NCBI GenBank assembly: GCA_036939755.1
Contig: JALLAZ010000251.1
Location: 1-18,482 of the forward strand
Source: Stephanodiscus triporus
Lineage: Eukaryota; Bacillariophyta; Thalassiosirophyceae; Thalassiosirales; Thalassiosiraceae
DNA length: 18,482 bases
Reading direction: 5' to 3'
Shown here: positions 1-10,310 of the stretch, one piece after another
Layout: every line of letters starts with the position of its first letter
How positions within the stretch are numbered: the stretch's first letter is position 1
Translations under genes and position numbers: made by a program
The notes under the pieces: generated by a model
What the model was told of the DNA's origin: nothing
What the model saw: the letters and a program-made list of their open reading frames with translations, nothing else
Database searches by the model: none

Positions 1-27
1 TTTTGCTGGAAATTTTTCGTGAGACAA

Positions 28-35
28 TATAAAAG
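28..35 (+). promoter_or_regulatory. TATA-box-like element
   Basis: A perfect TATAAAAG lies about 150 bp upstream of the ATG at 184, a reasonable distance for a core promoter with a short 5' UTR. It is recognised by motif only. The surrounding bases are AT-rich, so a chance match is possible. Confidence 0.4.
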
Positions 36-112
36 TGTCAAAATCGGTGATGCTATGGGAAAAGTCATATCCTCCAGGTGACCACATTCTGACAGACGTC
101 TCTTTTTTTCAA

Positions 113-131
113 TTTGGCGCACATTTCCCGC
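113..131 (+). promoter_or_regulatory. Tandem E2F-type sites
   Basis: TTTGGCGC (113-120) and TTTCCCGC (124-131) both fit the E2F/DP consensus TTTSSCGC exactly. They lie in the same orientation, 3 bp apart, ending 52 bp before the ATG at 184. E2F sites typically drive genes used at G1/S, in replication and in repair. This suggests S-phase expression of the downstream FHA/Tudor gene, which is an inference. Confidence 0.5.
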
Positions 132-183
132 CATTTGGTCTCCTAGCGAGCTGAACAGTTTACTCGGCACTTCAAAAATCATC

Positions 184-594
184 ATGGTGCGCCCGAAGAA
201 TAGGACGGAAAAGGTGAAGACCCGATCGAGGTCCAAGGGAGGCAGTCCCATCGTCGACCTGACGTCGTTCGGCTTCTCGAGGAGCAAGCGTTCCGCTCCC
301 CCGGCCGCTCCGGCGGAGGAAGAAGGCGTCGCATCGTCGCCGCTGTCGTCGTCGGGATCCCCCCCATCTCCCCAGAAGCGCGCGCGTCGTCCCTCCCCCC
401 CCGCCGCGAATGGCGGGTCTGCGTCGGCGGGGGGCGGACCGCCGTTGTCGTCCTCCCCGTCGAGGCCGACGATGACGTCGCGAGTGGCATTGCTCGACCT
501 GACGGCGAGGGACGCGTCCGCCATAGCGGACGCCTGCGTCGACGCCATCCTCGCAAGCGGCCTACAACGACAGCAACGACAACAGCAACAACAA

Positions 595-653
<59 letters not shown>

Positions 654-3600
654 ACAACAACAACAACAGCAACAGCAACAGCGAAGGGGCAAGAGGGACA
701 GGCGCGGTGGGGTCAACGGCGGCGACGCCATCGCCGTCTTCGAGGACCCCGTCGTGGGAGGGGGTTCGGCGGCGGGGGGGTGGAACGGGTTGGAGTCGTC
801 GTCATCGTCGGCATTGTCGAAGGCGATCATTTCCCTAGAGGGAAAGGTAGCGGGAAAGTTGATGTCTTCATCCCCTCCTCCCAAGCCGGCCAGGGGAGGG
901 TCCATCCAATCGTACTTCTCGGCGGCATCCCCGGCCCCGCCCTCCTCCACCTCTTCCCCCCCCCCTACGTGGAAGGGCGTGGGGAGACCTACCGTGGCGG
1001 GGGCAGCGTCCGCGACGACGACCACGACGACTATGACGACACCCGCCCCCCGGTCCCCCGAAAAAAGCGGCGGCCCTCGTGGTGGCGGCGACGCCGTCGC
1101 GCGAGTCGACGCCCTGGCCCTGGTCCGCGTCGACAATCCCCACACGATCGCGTGTTCTCTCGCGGTGGCGCGCGCGAGGGAGGAGGAGGACCGCCCCGCG
1201 GCTGCCCGCGACCGCAACCACCCGGACGATCGCGACCGGCGGCCGAGGACGATCTTTCCCGGGGCCGTAGTCGGGCGGACGTCGTCGTCGACGAGGAACG
1301 GGCGGGACTTCGTCGACTTGGGCATACCCGGCACAACGCTGGGGATAAGCAGGCGTCACCTGGAGGTGCTGTCGATCGTCGGGCTGTCGGCCGACGTCAG
1401 CGGCGGCAGCGATGATAGGCGACCCCGATCGTCGTCCTCCGGCGCATCTTTGGCCGTCTCATCAACGTCGTCATCGGCGGGGTCGTCGGCGGCGCGTCAT
1501 CCCTCGATGCTTGTCCGTGTGCACAAGTCGTCGACCAACGGCGTGAACTTCCATCGCACGCGTAGAGGAGGGGAACGGACATTGACGTATGCACCCCAAG
1601 GGAGTCAGGTTACCCTCCGTATCGGCGACGCGATCGAATTCTTCAGTAACGACAAGATCTCGTTCTGCGTCGTCGGACTGGTCCATCGTCGCGACGCCGC
1701 AGCCGCCGCCAAGATTGACGATGACGACCGTGGCAGTGGGACGGAGACTGGGGGAGAGAACGGGTCTGCGGGTGTCATTGGGGAGGGACCGTCGATGGAC
1801 GTCGCGCCCTTGAGTCGGGAAAAGTCGGCGACCAAGCGGACGGAAGTCGTCGTGGAGCCCGGCACGTCGTCGTCGTCGTGTTTGTCTATCGTCCGTGATC
1901 CGGTGTATACGGAACTGTCACAGGAAACGATATCCTCCGTGAAATCCATGAGCACGGATGTTTCAGGAGCTTTAAACTCCGGTAGGGTTTCGGCGGTTGA
2001 CCGCGAACAATTACATTATGATTTAGTAGCTCCGGTATGTATGGAACTGTCGCAAAAAACAGAATCTTTTGCGAAGTTTAGATGTGGGGATATTCCAATG
2101 ATAGCAGCAGCATCGTTGGCAGGGGCTGATGAGTTCACTGAAATTAAGTGTGATGATAATTCAGCCGCCATTTGCCATGCAAATGTAGATACTGCTCCTG
2201 TGGAAGAGGGAGATTATGTGAAATGTTTATACGAAGTTACAGATATGTTTCGCGATGTTCGAAAGGAATGGTACGTTGCAGACCTCTGAGACGTGGGTAC
2301 TAAAAAAAGGATGTTACTCATTTCTTCCCCTTTTCCGCGGCGCAGGTATTTCGGAAATGTAGTCGATGTCGAAGGAGGGTCAAACACACAACAAACATGC
2401 AAAATCCGCGTTAAATTCGATGATTGCACATTCGACACATTTGAGTATCCCTCTCCTGATGTAGAGAGATTGGCGACATCCGAAAATTCATCTGAGCATT
2501 ATCCTGAAACGTTCATTGTTGGTGATATTGTTGATGCTTTTTTTCAAGATAGGAAGTGTTACCATCGTGGTCGTGTTACCATTGTCGATGGGGATGGGAA
2601 GACTTGTAACATCATTTATTATGATGGAGACGTGAGTGATGCTATCAAATGAGACATGTTTGTAGCGTGCCCGTGTCTTTTTATGTGAAGTGGCTCACGT
2701 TGAATATCTCAGTACGAGTCCAGCATTCCAATGGGGGAGAAAAAGATTCGCCTCGTTCATCGATGTGATTCTAGTGAAGGATGGCTGGTGGGAAAATCAG
2801 CTATGTTGCCACGGGACGGTGACGTCAGACATTTTAAGTCTGGAATCGTATCTAAGACAACGGTTGGCGACTACCAGATGATGTTTCAAGACGGGTCGAT
2901 TGAGTCTGTCAGCTATGAAGAGGCTGTAAAGGCTGTTTTTGATCATCTTTGCAAGGACCTGCCATTGGCTAAGCAATATATATGGCCTGTTAGCATGACA
3001 ACAAGTATGGCTGACACCATTCGTCTCCGCCGGCAGCGAAAAGAGCAGAAGCAGTTAATCGATGAATTCAGTCAGCCAATCTCTGAAGTTAAGGCAAAGC
3101 CTATGAATAGGACGAGGTCGTCAAAGTCTGTTGCGTCAAAAGTGGTTCTAAAAGCAGAACCAGTTGATGAAATTTTGGATACACTGGATGAACTCGACGG
3201 CATTTTGCTTGATGACAACGCTGCAGACTTGTCAGATCTGTACGTCTCCGTGCAAGGTGGGCCCGCCGTCGATTTATCTGTTCTTGAGAAGAGGAAAATA
3301 GCCAAGGACTTCCCACCTGGCCTCCCAAATATGCTATGGTGTGGTCTCAACTCGCCTGAGGTTCAAACGGCATCAAACTTTCTTTGGGATCTATTGTGCA
3401 TTCATGACTCGGTCCCACCCTCAACCATGATACAAAAATTGATGGATTTAATGAAGTATGGACCTAAGGCTGAGGGTTCGAGTTTATATTTCAAGGATCC
3501 TCATAGGACTGAGTTGGCCGCGCAGTATGTGTTCGGCCTATTATGGGCCTCGAAGCGTCTTGCGCGGCGAGATTCGGGTGCATTATTTGGTCCATCATCA

Positions 3601-4344
3601 TGGGATGATATTGAAGTGTTAATGGCGCAGTCGTTGGCTGAAACTGAGAATATGATTTCTGGTCGCAGGCTTGCACAAGGGCTTCAATTGGCAGCACGGT
3701 GAGTGCATGTAACTAGTGTGTCTTGCATTAGTTGTTTCAGCTACTTATACCCAATTGCAATTTTTAGAGGAGCCAAGCTACTGGCCACGATGCTTCTGAC
3801 GGAGCTTTCCGGCCATGATCTTTACTCGACGTCGAATGTTATACTTGATATTACAGCACTCAGAGCAATGCCTACAGTTCGATTGATTAAAACCTACGGT
3901 GTTCGTAGTGCACTCAAAGGTGCTGTTGAGCACATGACTAAATGCTTGGTCAGGCATTCAAGATGGATAATGGATTCAGGAGGCATCGAACTGTCCACCA
4001 ACAAGAGTACAAGTGATGAAAGCTGTTGTCTGGAATCAAGGGTATGTCTTGACAACCTGGGATACGTCATCTGTGTCATTGCATGGCTATTCTGTGTCGA
4101 GGAAATGGTAGAGTTGAAAGACCCATCTGTCGCTTTCGTAATCAAGGATTCTTTCTTGTTAGAAATGGAGAGGGCTCTTGATGGTGTTCCAGAAATGAAT
4201 GAACAGAACAAAAAAAAGTTCGTCAGAAAATGTAAAGTCTATTTCATTATGTCTCTCGTTGAGGATTTTGCTGCTCCATTGAATATGTCATTGGCAAAAA
4301 TGATTGGTGTGAATGATGACTTCACACTAATTGGACTAAGGTAG
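184..4344 (+). CDS. FHA-domain, tandem Tudor-like nuclear protein (4 exons)
   Basis: Exons are 184-2270, 2346-2631, 2713-3698 and 3768-4344. Splicing keeps one frame and gives 1311 residues. In order: a basic N-terminus (likely nuclear signal); Ser/Pro-rich low complexity; Gln133-166; a PIP-box-like SIQSYF at 240-245; an FHA domain at about 350-497 with the core GR (Arg365), SRRH (389-392) and NG (452-453); Tudor-like modules at about 674-738 and 748-806; and a weaker third at about 807-870. Residues from about 990 to the end are helical-looking and unrecognised. FHA domains bind phosphothreonine and Tudor folds often bind methylated Lys or Arg, so a chromatin or DNA-damage reader is inferred. 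No BRCT or kinase domain was seen. The splice sites are supported because each joins a domain across the junction, for example YYDGD to YESSIP. Base composition changes near 1900, from GC-rich to more balanced. Function is not established. Confidence 0.8.
580..681 (+). repeat. CAA/CAG repeat encoding 34 glutamines
   Basis: Thirty-four uninterrupted Gln codons, a mixture of CAA and CAG with CAACAG hexamers in the centre, are preceded by QRQQR. The repeat is in frame inside the FHA/Tudor gene, N-terminal of the FHA domain. The alternating codons suggest expansion by hexamer units rather than pure CAG slippage. Confidence 0.95.
2271..2345 (+). other. Intron 1 of the FHA/Tudor gene
   Basis: A 75 bp intron with donor GTACGT and acceptor GCGCAG, preceded by a pyrimidine-rich stretch. 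It splits the Trp codon of KEWYFGN within the first Tudor-like module. Without splicing the frame stops at 2287-2289. Confidence 0.85.
2632..2712 (+). other. Intron 2 of the FHA/Tudor gene
   Basis: An 81 bp, phase 0 intron with donor GTGAGT and acceptor CTCAG. Removing it restores the typical Tudor strand YYDGDYESSIP. Reading through it meets a stop at 2650-2652. Confidence 0.88.
3699..3767 (+). other. Intron 3 of the FHA/Tudor gene
   Basis: A 69 bp intron with donor GTGAGT and acceptor TTTTTAG, keeping the frame as LAARGAKLLA. A second in-frame acceptor, TTTCAG at 3735-3740, would leave a 42 bp intron and add nine residues. The longer form is preferred because it matches the size of the other introns in this gene. 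Confidence 0.7.
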
Positions 4345-4557
4345 TGGTGAGTGTTCGTTACTGTGCTCATGTCACCGTTGTGTCGATGACACCTGACTGC
4401 CACGCCACGGACGGTGTGCAGCCTCCCACGATTTGCATAGTTCAACCATCAGATGCACTTTGCGTGGTTGCCGCGCGGTACCTGGAAGTAGTCGGCCATG
4501 GGCACGAGGCACATGTCCGATCTGTCCGGAATTTTCCATGGGTTCTAGAGTAATTGT
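4345..4557. other. Intergenic stretch, no supported gene
   Basis: This holds the 3' flank of the FHA/Tudor gene. A 69-codon open frame on the plus strand has no recognisable domain. Donor-like GTAGTG and GTGAGT sequences directly follow or overlap the TAG stop, so alternative splicing of the gene's end is possible but unsupported. No tRNA or other RNA gene was seen. Confidence 0.5.
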
Positions 4558-5010
4558 TTATGAACCACATTCTAAACAACTTTTCCTATTCACTCCCCAG
4601 CGTGCAATCATTTTCTCGATGATTGGGCGGATGATTGTGCAAATTTTGTAGTACTCAGATTTTGATTCATCGAGGTCATGATGTTCCCTGCGGTATTTAG
4701 CCAGCGCCTCCCTATTGTACTTTACCGTCTTGAAAGCCGAGTGAGTTTCTTTCGCGTAATTATCAGGTAACAAGCCGATAGGGGCTGCGCCACCGTAACG
4801 GGTTAATTGGTCATTTGTGTTGTGGAAACTTACATACATACCCTGATAGGTAATATAGAGTACGTAGACGTCATTAATGACGGTACGATAATATGCCATT
4901 AATGGAAAGGGGGGAAAGCCAGCACTCCGGTATCGCATGGATAGTCGCAATACCTCCGCAAGCCGAGGGATTGTGTCCATTGAAATATCACTATTTATAT
5001 CTTTTGACAT
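4558..5010 (-). CDS. Unidentified antisense ORF (150 aa), possibly a TE fragment
   Basis: This open frame starts with ATG directly after an in-frame TAA and ends at TAA. The composition looks protein-like, rich in Tyr, Ile, Arg and Lys, without the low complexity of shadow frames. It ends in a CLECG (Cys-x2-Cys) motif. Past its stop, in another frame, RTCASC gives a second Cys-x2-Cys, so a broken zinc ribbon is conceivable. I do not recognise the protein. Its start is only 35 bp from the likely ORF1 start of the retroelement, head to head. It may be a decayed fragment of an older element, an antisense ORF of the retroelement's 5' region, or chance. Confidence 0.3.
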   Translation of the reverse strand: MSKDINSDISMDTIPRLAEVLRLSMRYRSAGFPPFPLMAYYRTVINDVYVLYITYQGMYVSFHNTNDQLTRYGGAAPIGLLPDNYAKETHSAFKTVKYNREALAKYRREHHDLDESKSEYYKICTIIRPIIEKMIARWGVNRKSCLECGS

Positions 5011-5045
5011 TTACAACGTTTCTGTTTTCTTGGAGATTGACTGAA

Positions 5046-6916
5046 ATGGCATTAATGGCAGTCTCTTCTCTCCCTTTTGAACGGCGAACCACCCAGAACA
5101 TCGGATCTAGAGGACAAGGAAGAACGCTCTCCGGTTAAAAATAAACCTAGGAAACTCGGACCGACTTCTACGGATAAACCAGTCATGAAACTAACCCCCT
5201 GAAGAGTTCCCTCAAGGCGGGTTCGATGGAAAACTATGTACATGCACACCCACGGACACTAGCAGAGGCCTCCGTTCAGCTGAAAGGAGACACTCCAGTC
5301 CAAGAGTTTATCGTCAACCTACAAGAACTTTTAAAGAACGGACAACTGGTAGACAAATCCTTTACATATTGTCCTGTGAAGGAATCGGGGCGCGAAAAGA
5401 AAAAAATCCGTGACCCATCCGCTATCCCGACCAACATGACCTTGCTCAGCGCTACTTCAAGATCTCGAATATGTTCGAGCGGAATCCCTTCGAGAAACAA
5501 AACGAGTTCAAGAAGAACAAAGAAGTAAAAGGGGAACTCCGTGACCCCACGATCTACTTCAGTTTCGCCTTCGCATCTGATGATGAACCCTTAGAACTCC
5601 TCTCAAGAGTTAGCCATGAATGGCATCGTGGAGGGGGCAACCTACTCAAAATCAAGGAACTCCAAACCTTTGAGAGCGAAACAATCCTTTGCCTCTTCAA
5701 CATCTTTACAGCAACCCCAAAGAAAACAATCCTGTTCGAGTTTCAGGAAATCTTGGAAAAAGCATTGGAGATGACCAACAATGACAACAATGATGATACA
5801 ACAGAATTTCAATTCAACATAGGTGATCTGGCCCCAAACAGCAAACTCCCAGCAATGGAACTTCGTCAAATGAACCCGAAAACCCCGGGACAGGAGGACA
5901 CATCCAACTACAGCAAGCTCAGTTGGAAGGCTGCGGCCTGCAGGAAAGTTTACCATGTGGAGTGTGACAGCCGCTACTCGACGGAGATTAAACGCCTTAC
6001 CCAGCTTGCGAAGGAAACAGGCCTAGTCGAGAGGATGTGGGGAAAGCACGCACACATCAGTGAGGTGATGGATAAAGATTCCACTCCCAGCGAGATTAGG
6101 CGTCTGGCCCGGGTTGCCCAAATTCACTGCAACTACCAATGCTCAATGCTTCTTGAGGATCTGATAGGCATTACCGACCTTAACGCCGCTGTTGACCTAC
6201 ATCAGGATGACATCCCGACACCTCTCCGAATCTCACTGCGCACTGCCCTCCTCCGATATGTACAATTAAGTGATGGCCATCGGCTGTTCGCGGAAATCCA
6301 CAAATCTAATGCGGTTATGGGCCGCGTTCAGGCGGTGATTCCCAATACCCCAGAAGCAGAGCAGATGGTTTTGATGATGAACAAAAATTTCCCAGCATAC
6401 ATCGCCTTTGCCCTTGGAGATCAGGGTCTCCCCAAACCCTTTTTGATGGAACTACTCAAGCGGTCATGCGACCAATCCCTGTTGGCAGAGATGAATACCT
6501 GTTCGTGGGACGGCAACACTGGTGTACTCACGACCAAGCGGAAAACACAGGAGAAACATAAGCTGGAGGAACTCGAGAATGCTTCCTGGTTTAAAGATGC
6601 CTTTGCGGACCTCAACCTATCTAAGAACGACCACTCTAAAAAACCCACTCCGCCCCCTGAAGCCCTTTTCAACTTGGACGAAGACCGATCGGTACAGATG
6701 ATCCACAATCAGAACATGGACCGCCTATCCTCTGCGGGACAACCTCCCAGGAAAGCAGGCAACAGGAACGTCGTTTTGACGCTTTCTGATGAGGACTCCG
6801 CATCCTTGTCTGGTGACGAAGGGTCGCGACTGGCCAACCCCGAAGAGGATGAGACCATCCTCGCCGCTAGTGCTGAGGTTAACGGGATGGAGCCAGGCGC
6901 AACCGATGGCGGATAG
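5046..6916 (+). pseudogene. Retrotransposon ORF1 (frameshifted)
   Basis: The likely start is the ATG at 5046 (MALMAVSSLP). Continuity needs a frame change near 5086, another near 5196-5200 and a third near 5429, where DPSAIP continues into DQHDLAQRYF. From about 5429 to 6916 the frame is open for roughly 490 codons. In non-LTR elements ORF1 usually encodes an RNA-binding chaperone. Here no CCHC zinc knuckle or clear RRM is visible. The C-terminus is acidic and Ser-rich (LSDEDSASLSGDEG). The assignment rests on position before ORF2 and the overlap with it, not on a recognised domain. Confidence 0.65.
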
Positions 6917-7439
6917 TCAATACCAGCTACCCTCCCTCATCCACGGGGAGGGCACAGCGAAGGGCGTCAAGTGGATTGTTAGAGTCTAGGCGCGAGACCA
7001 ACAATTGGAGAACCGCAGGGGGACGGCATAATCGTAGACGGGCATCAGTATTTAGACTTAGTATTCAAAATAGGAGAACAATCGACCTTATGGACAAATT
7101 TGGGACCATATCGAGTATAGATCTGGAAGGGAGGATGGGATTTACTACCCATGAATCGGTGCTCACGGCACTAGAGGATCGAACTTCCCGTTTCACCAAC
7201 CGGGGGAACATACAAAGTATAGAAGTCGACCCCAGGTACTCGGTCCTCAATGAGACAGGCACAATTGACACCTCACTTCTGTGCAACAACAATAAAAACA
7301 ACGAGCGACTAGCACTTATAGAACAACAGGAAAGATTAATGGTAACAGAACTTGACGGTCTAGGGGAGGTCCACCAACTCCACGGGACGGCTCCCGGAAG
7401 TAAACCGGAAGGAGTAATCCGGTTGATATATGAAATGTA

Positions 7440-8210
7440 AACGGTATTAGCAATAGGTTATCAGGGAACGAAAAAGTTGTGAAAGCAAAGGAGATTCACG
7501 ATGAGTTGGAGGTGGACCTAGTGGCATACAATGAGCACCGACTCAACATGCTCCACCACCAGAATAGCAATGGGTTCAACCAACTCTTCAAGGGGGGGGA
7601 AGCGACGGTTAAATCGACGGTTGCCCATAACGTTCACGAGAACATCGGAAAAATACAAGAGGGGGGGACGTGCCTCTTGGCCTTTGGTCCAATCACAGAG
7701 TTCCTAGCCCCTGATGAACCAGGAAAAGACGAGACAGGTTTAGGCCGGTGGGCGATAATGACACTTAAAGGTGACACTGGACTAACACGGGTGGTCTGTG
7801 GGTATAACCCCTGTTACAACACTCGTCCAGACAGCAGCACCACATACCAACAACACCGCCGCTTCCTGATCACCCAGCGAAAGGATCTGATGTGCCCAAG
7901 GGTAAAATTCCGCAATGATCTTCTAGCACTTCTCTCCAAGTGGAGGGATGCCGGCAATAAGTTAGTGGTGTGCCTCGATTCCAATGAACACATTACCGGA
8001 AGGCACTGGGGAAGGCCCTCACCAACGTTGATGGTTTGGCGATGAAAGAAGCGGTGGGAGATTTCACAGGACGGCCAATCGGGTCAACATTCTTCCGAGG
8101 CTCCAAACCCATCGATGGCATTTGGGCCACCTCAGACATCACCATCAGCAACGCCACCATTATGCCAGCAGGGTACGGCATCGGGGATCACCGGCTGTTT
8201 GTTATTGATA
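7440..8210 (+). pseudogene. EEP (APE-like) endonuclease domain of ORF2
   Basis: Motifs in order: NGISN (Asn codon 7440), YNEHR (Glu 7533), GYNPCYN, CLDSNEH (Asp 7977, Asn 7983), KPIDGIW (Asp 8114) and GIGDHR (Asp 8186, His 8189). These are the catalytic and metal-binding positions of the endonuclease/exonuclease/phosphatase fold, which makes the target nick in LINEs. One frameshift near 7992 separates the NEH motif from the C-terminal half. Confidence 0.82.
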
Positions 8211-9199
8211 TGGTCGCCGCGGATATTATTGGAACTATCCCACCGAAAATAATCAGACCGGCATCGCGGCGACTCAACACGAAGCTCCCCCGGGTAGCAA
8301 AGGAATACAGTCGCCTATTAGAGGAACAAGTCCTACGTCACCGACTGATCAAACGGGTGGGAACGGCGCACACCAAGAGTCAATCTCGGCGATCTCTGAC
8401 TAAGCGGCTGGATAGGCTAGATGGAGAACTGGGGAGTTACATGAGATATGCAGAAAAGCATTGCCAGAAAATCAAATCTGGTAGAATCCCCTTCTCCCCA
8501 GAGGCGTCAGTGTGGATAAGCGTACCCAGGTATACCGCTCTCTACTCCGCTACCATGCCAGCAGGATCCGCAATAGGGGCAACCTGAAGAGAGCGGCACG
8601 ATGCTGTGGAATTCCAGATGCTCTCTCCTTGACTATTCAGGAGCTCCACTTGAGACTGCAGGTGTGTGTCAAGAAATGCGACTATTTCCGTAAGAACGGT
8701 AGGTATTACCGGCGCAAGCATCTGTACTCATGAATGAACGCGGCAAAGGAGAGAGACGACAAGGATGCAGCTCGGCAAATCCTTGCAATTATTCAACGAG
8801 AGAAGGACAAGAGCTTCTGGCGGAAAATGTCCTATTCCCTAGGTACTCCATGGGGCGGCGCGTGCTTTCGGGCTCAAGTTAGCCAAGAGGACAGAACGAT
8901 TCAGGAATATTCCGGCCAGGAAGACTTACAGGAGGCTATCTGGTCCAACATCCACAAAAAACGTTTTCACCTCGCGGAGTCGGCACCAGTATGCACAGGC
9001 ACTCTGCGGGGAACCTTCGGCTATAATGCAATCTGCCAGACGTCCCAAGAGATCTTGGAGGGGACGTATGAATATGCCCCAGATTTTGATGAAGCAACCA
9101 AGGAGATACTTATGGAGTGTGCGGCTATCCGCCTTAAGATCCCCAGATCGTCAATAAACTCACTAATTACCAAAGAAGATTGGGGAAACCACTGGGGAC

Positions 9200-10310
9200 A
9201 AGCAAAGGAGGAAACTTCATCCTCCATTTCCAAACGTCACTTCGGCCACTACAAAGCAGGGTTACGATCATCATATGTGGCACACCTGCAGGCACTGATC
9301 GCCACGTTAACGATCAGCGCGGGATAGTCTTAGATCGGTGGTCACAAGGCCTCTCGGTGATGTTGGAGAAGATCTTTTGCTGCGCTCTCATTACCAAATT
9401 GCGTTCGATCCTGCTGATGGAGGCGGACTTCAACGCGACAAATAAGATGATTTACGGAGTTAGAATGTTAGCCGATGTCCGTAAATATCGCCTCATGCCA
9501 GAGGAAGTATTCAGTGAACGCAACCGCCTCGCGGATGACGGCACGCTCTCCAAGGTGCTGTTTTTCGATATTGCTCGCCAACTGCGCCGTCCTGCGGGTC
9601 TCGCTTTGGTCGATGCTGACAATTGTTATGATCGTATTGCCCACCTGATGGCATCAATGGTCTTCCAGGCGTTCGGAGTTCCAACAGGCCCGATTCGGTC
9701 CATGCTAACGACCCTACAAGATATGAAATTTTATCTTCGCACAGGCTATGGCGATTCCACGGGATACATTGGGGGTGCTAAAGACTTGTCGATAACAGCC
9801 ATTAAAAACCAGGGTATGTGTCAAGGCAACGGTGCAGCCCTAGCAACCTGAACAGTGGTCAGCATCCCAATGATTGCTGTTCACAAGAAAAAGGGTCACG
9901 GCACCCATTTCCTCACCCCGATGAGCAAGTTGCGGTGTCACCTTGCCGGAGGACTTTTTGTAGATGATACCAATCTCTTCCACCTGGATATGCGGACGCC
10001 AGAAACGGCCGCCGATGCTCATCATGCACACCTTCAGGACGCGGTGATAAATTGGGGACGTCTCCTGCGTGCCACCGGAGGTGCCCTAAAGCCGGAAAAA
10101 TGCTCCTTCTATCTCATCTCTTTCCGATGGAAAGCGGACGGCACATGGCTCTACGACCAAAACGACGACAACGAAGATTTCGCGCTGGGTGTGCCCGGGG
10201 CGGATGACACCCTTGAGGAGATTACACATCTCCCGGTCGATCAGGTAATCAAGACCCTAGGCTCGATGACATGCCCTTCTGGCATAGCTCCGCAGCTCTT
10301 GGCAGGATGA
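9200..10310 (+). pseudogene. Reverse transcriptase domain of ORF2
   Basis: Motif A is VDADNCYDRI (Asp codon 9612). Motif B is MCQGNGAA (9816-9839). Motif C is LFVDDTN (Asp codons 9963 and 9966). The downstream KPEKCSFYLISF segment fits the motif D/E area. The upstream HFGHYKAGLRS segment (about 9235) belongs to the fingers and lies before a frameshift near 9310. A TGA at 9849-9851 falls 18 bases after the Gly codon of motif B. Motif B lacks the Ser-Pro pair usual in LINEs. Confidence 0.85.

Noticed and set aside
780..1686. Several overlapping ORFs on both strands within exon 1 of the FHA gene
   Set aside because: They have Arg/Gly/Pro-rich shadow composition and no domain, while the 184 frame carries a clear FHA domain.
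5400..5450. Programmed -1 frameshift in ORF1 near 5429
   Set aside because: There is no X XXY YYZ slippery heptamer or clear pseudoknot at the site, and other random frame breaks surround it. Decay or sequence error is simpler.
8731..9851. TGA reassigned to Trp, because both in-frame stops in ORF2 are TGA
   Set aside because: Diatom nuclear genes use the standard code, host genes here end at TGA, TAG and TAA frames normally, and frameshifts already show the copy is decayed.
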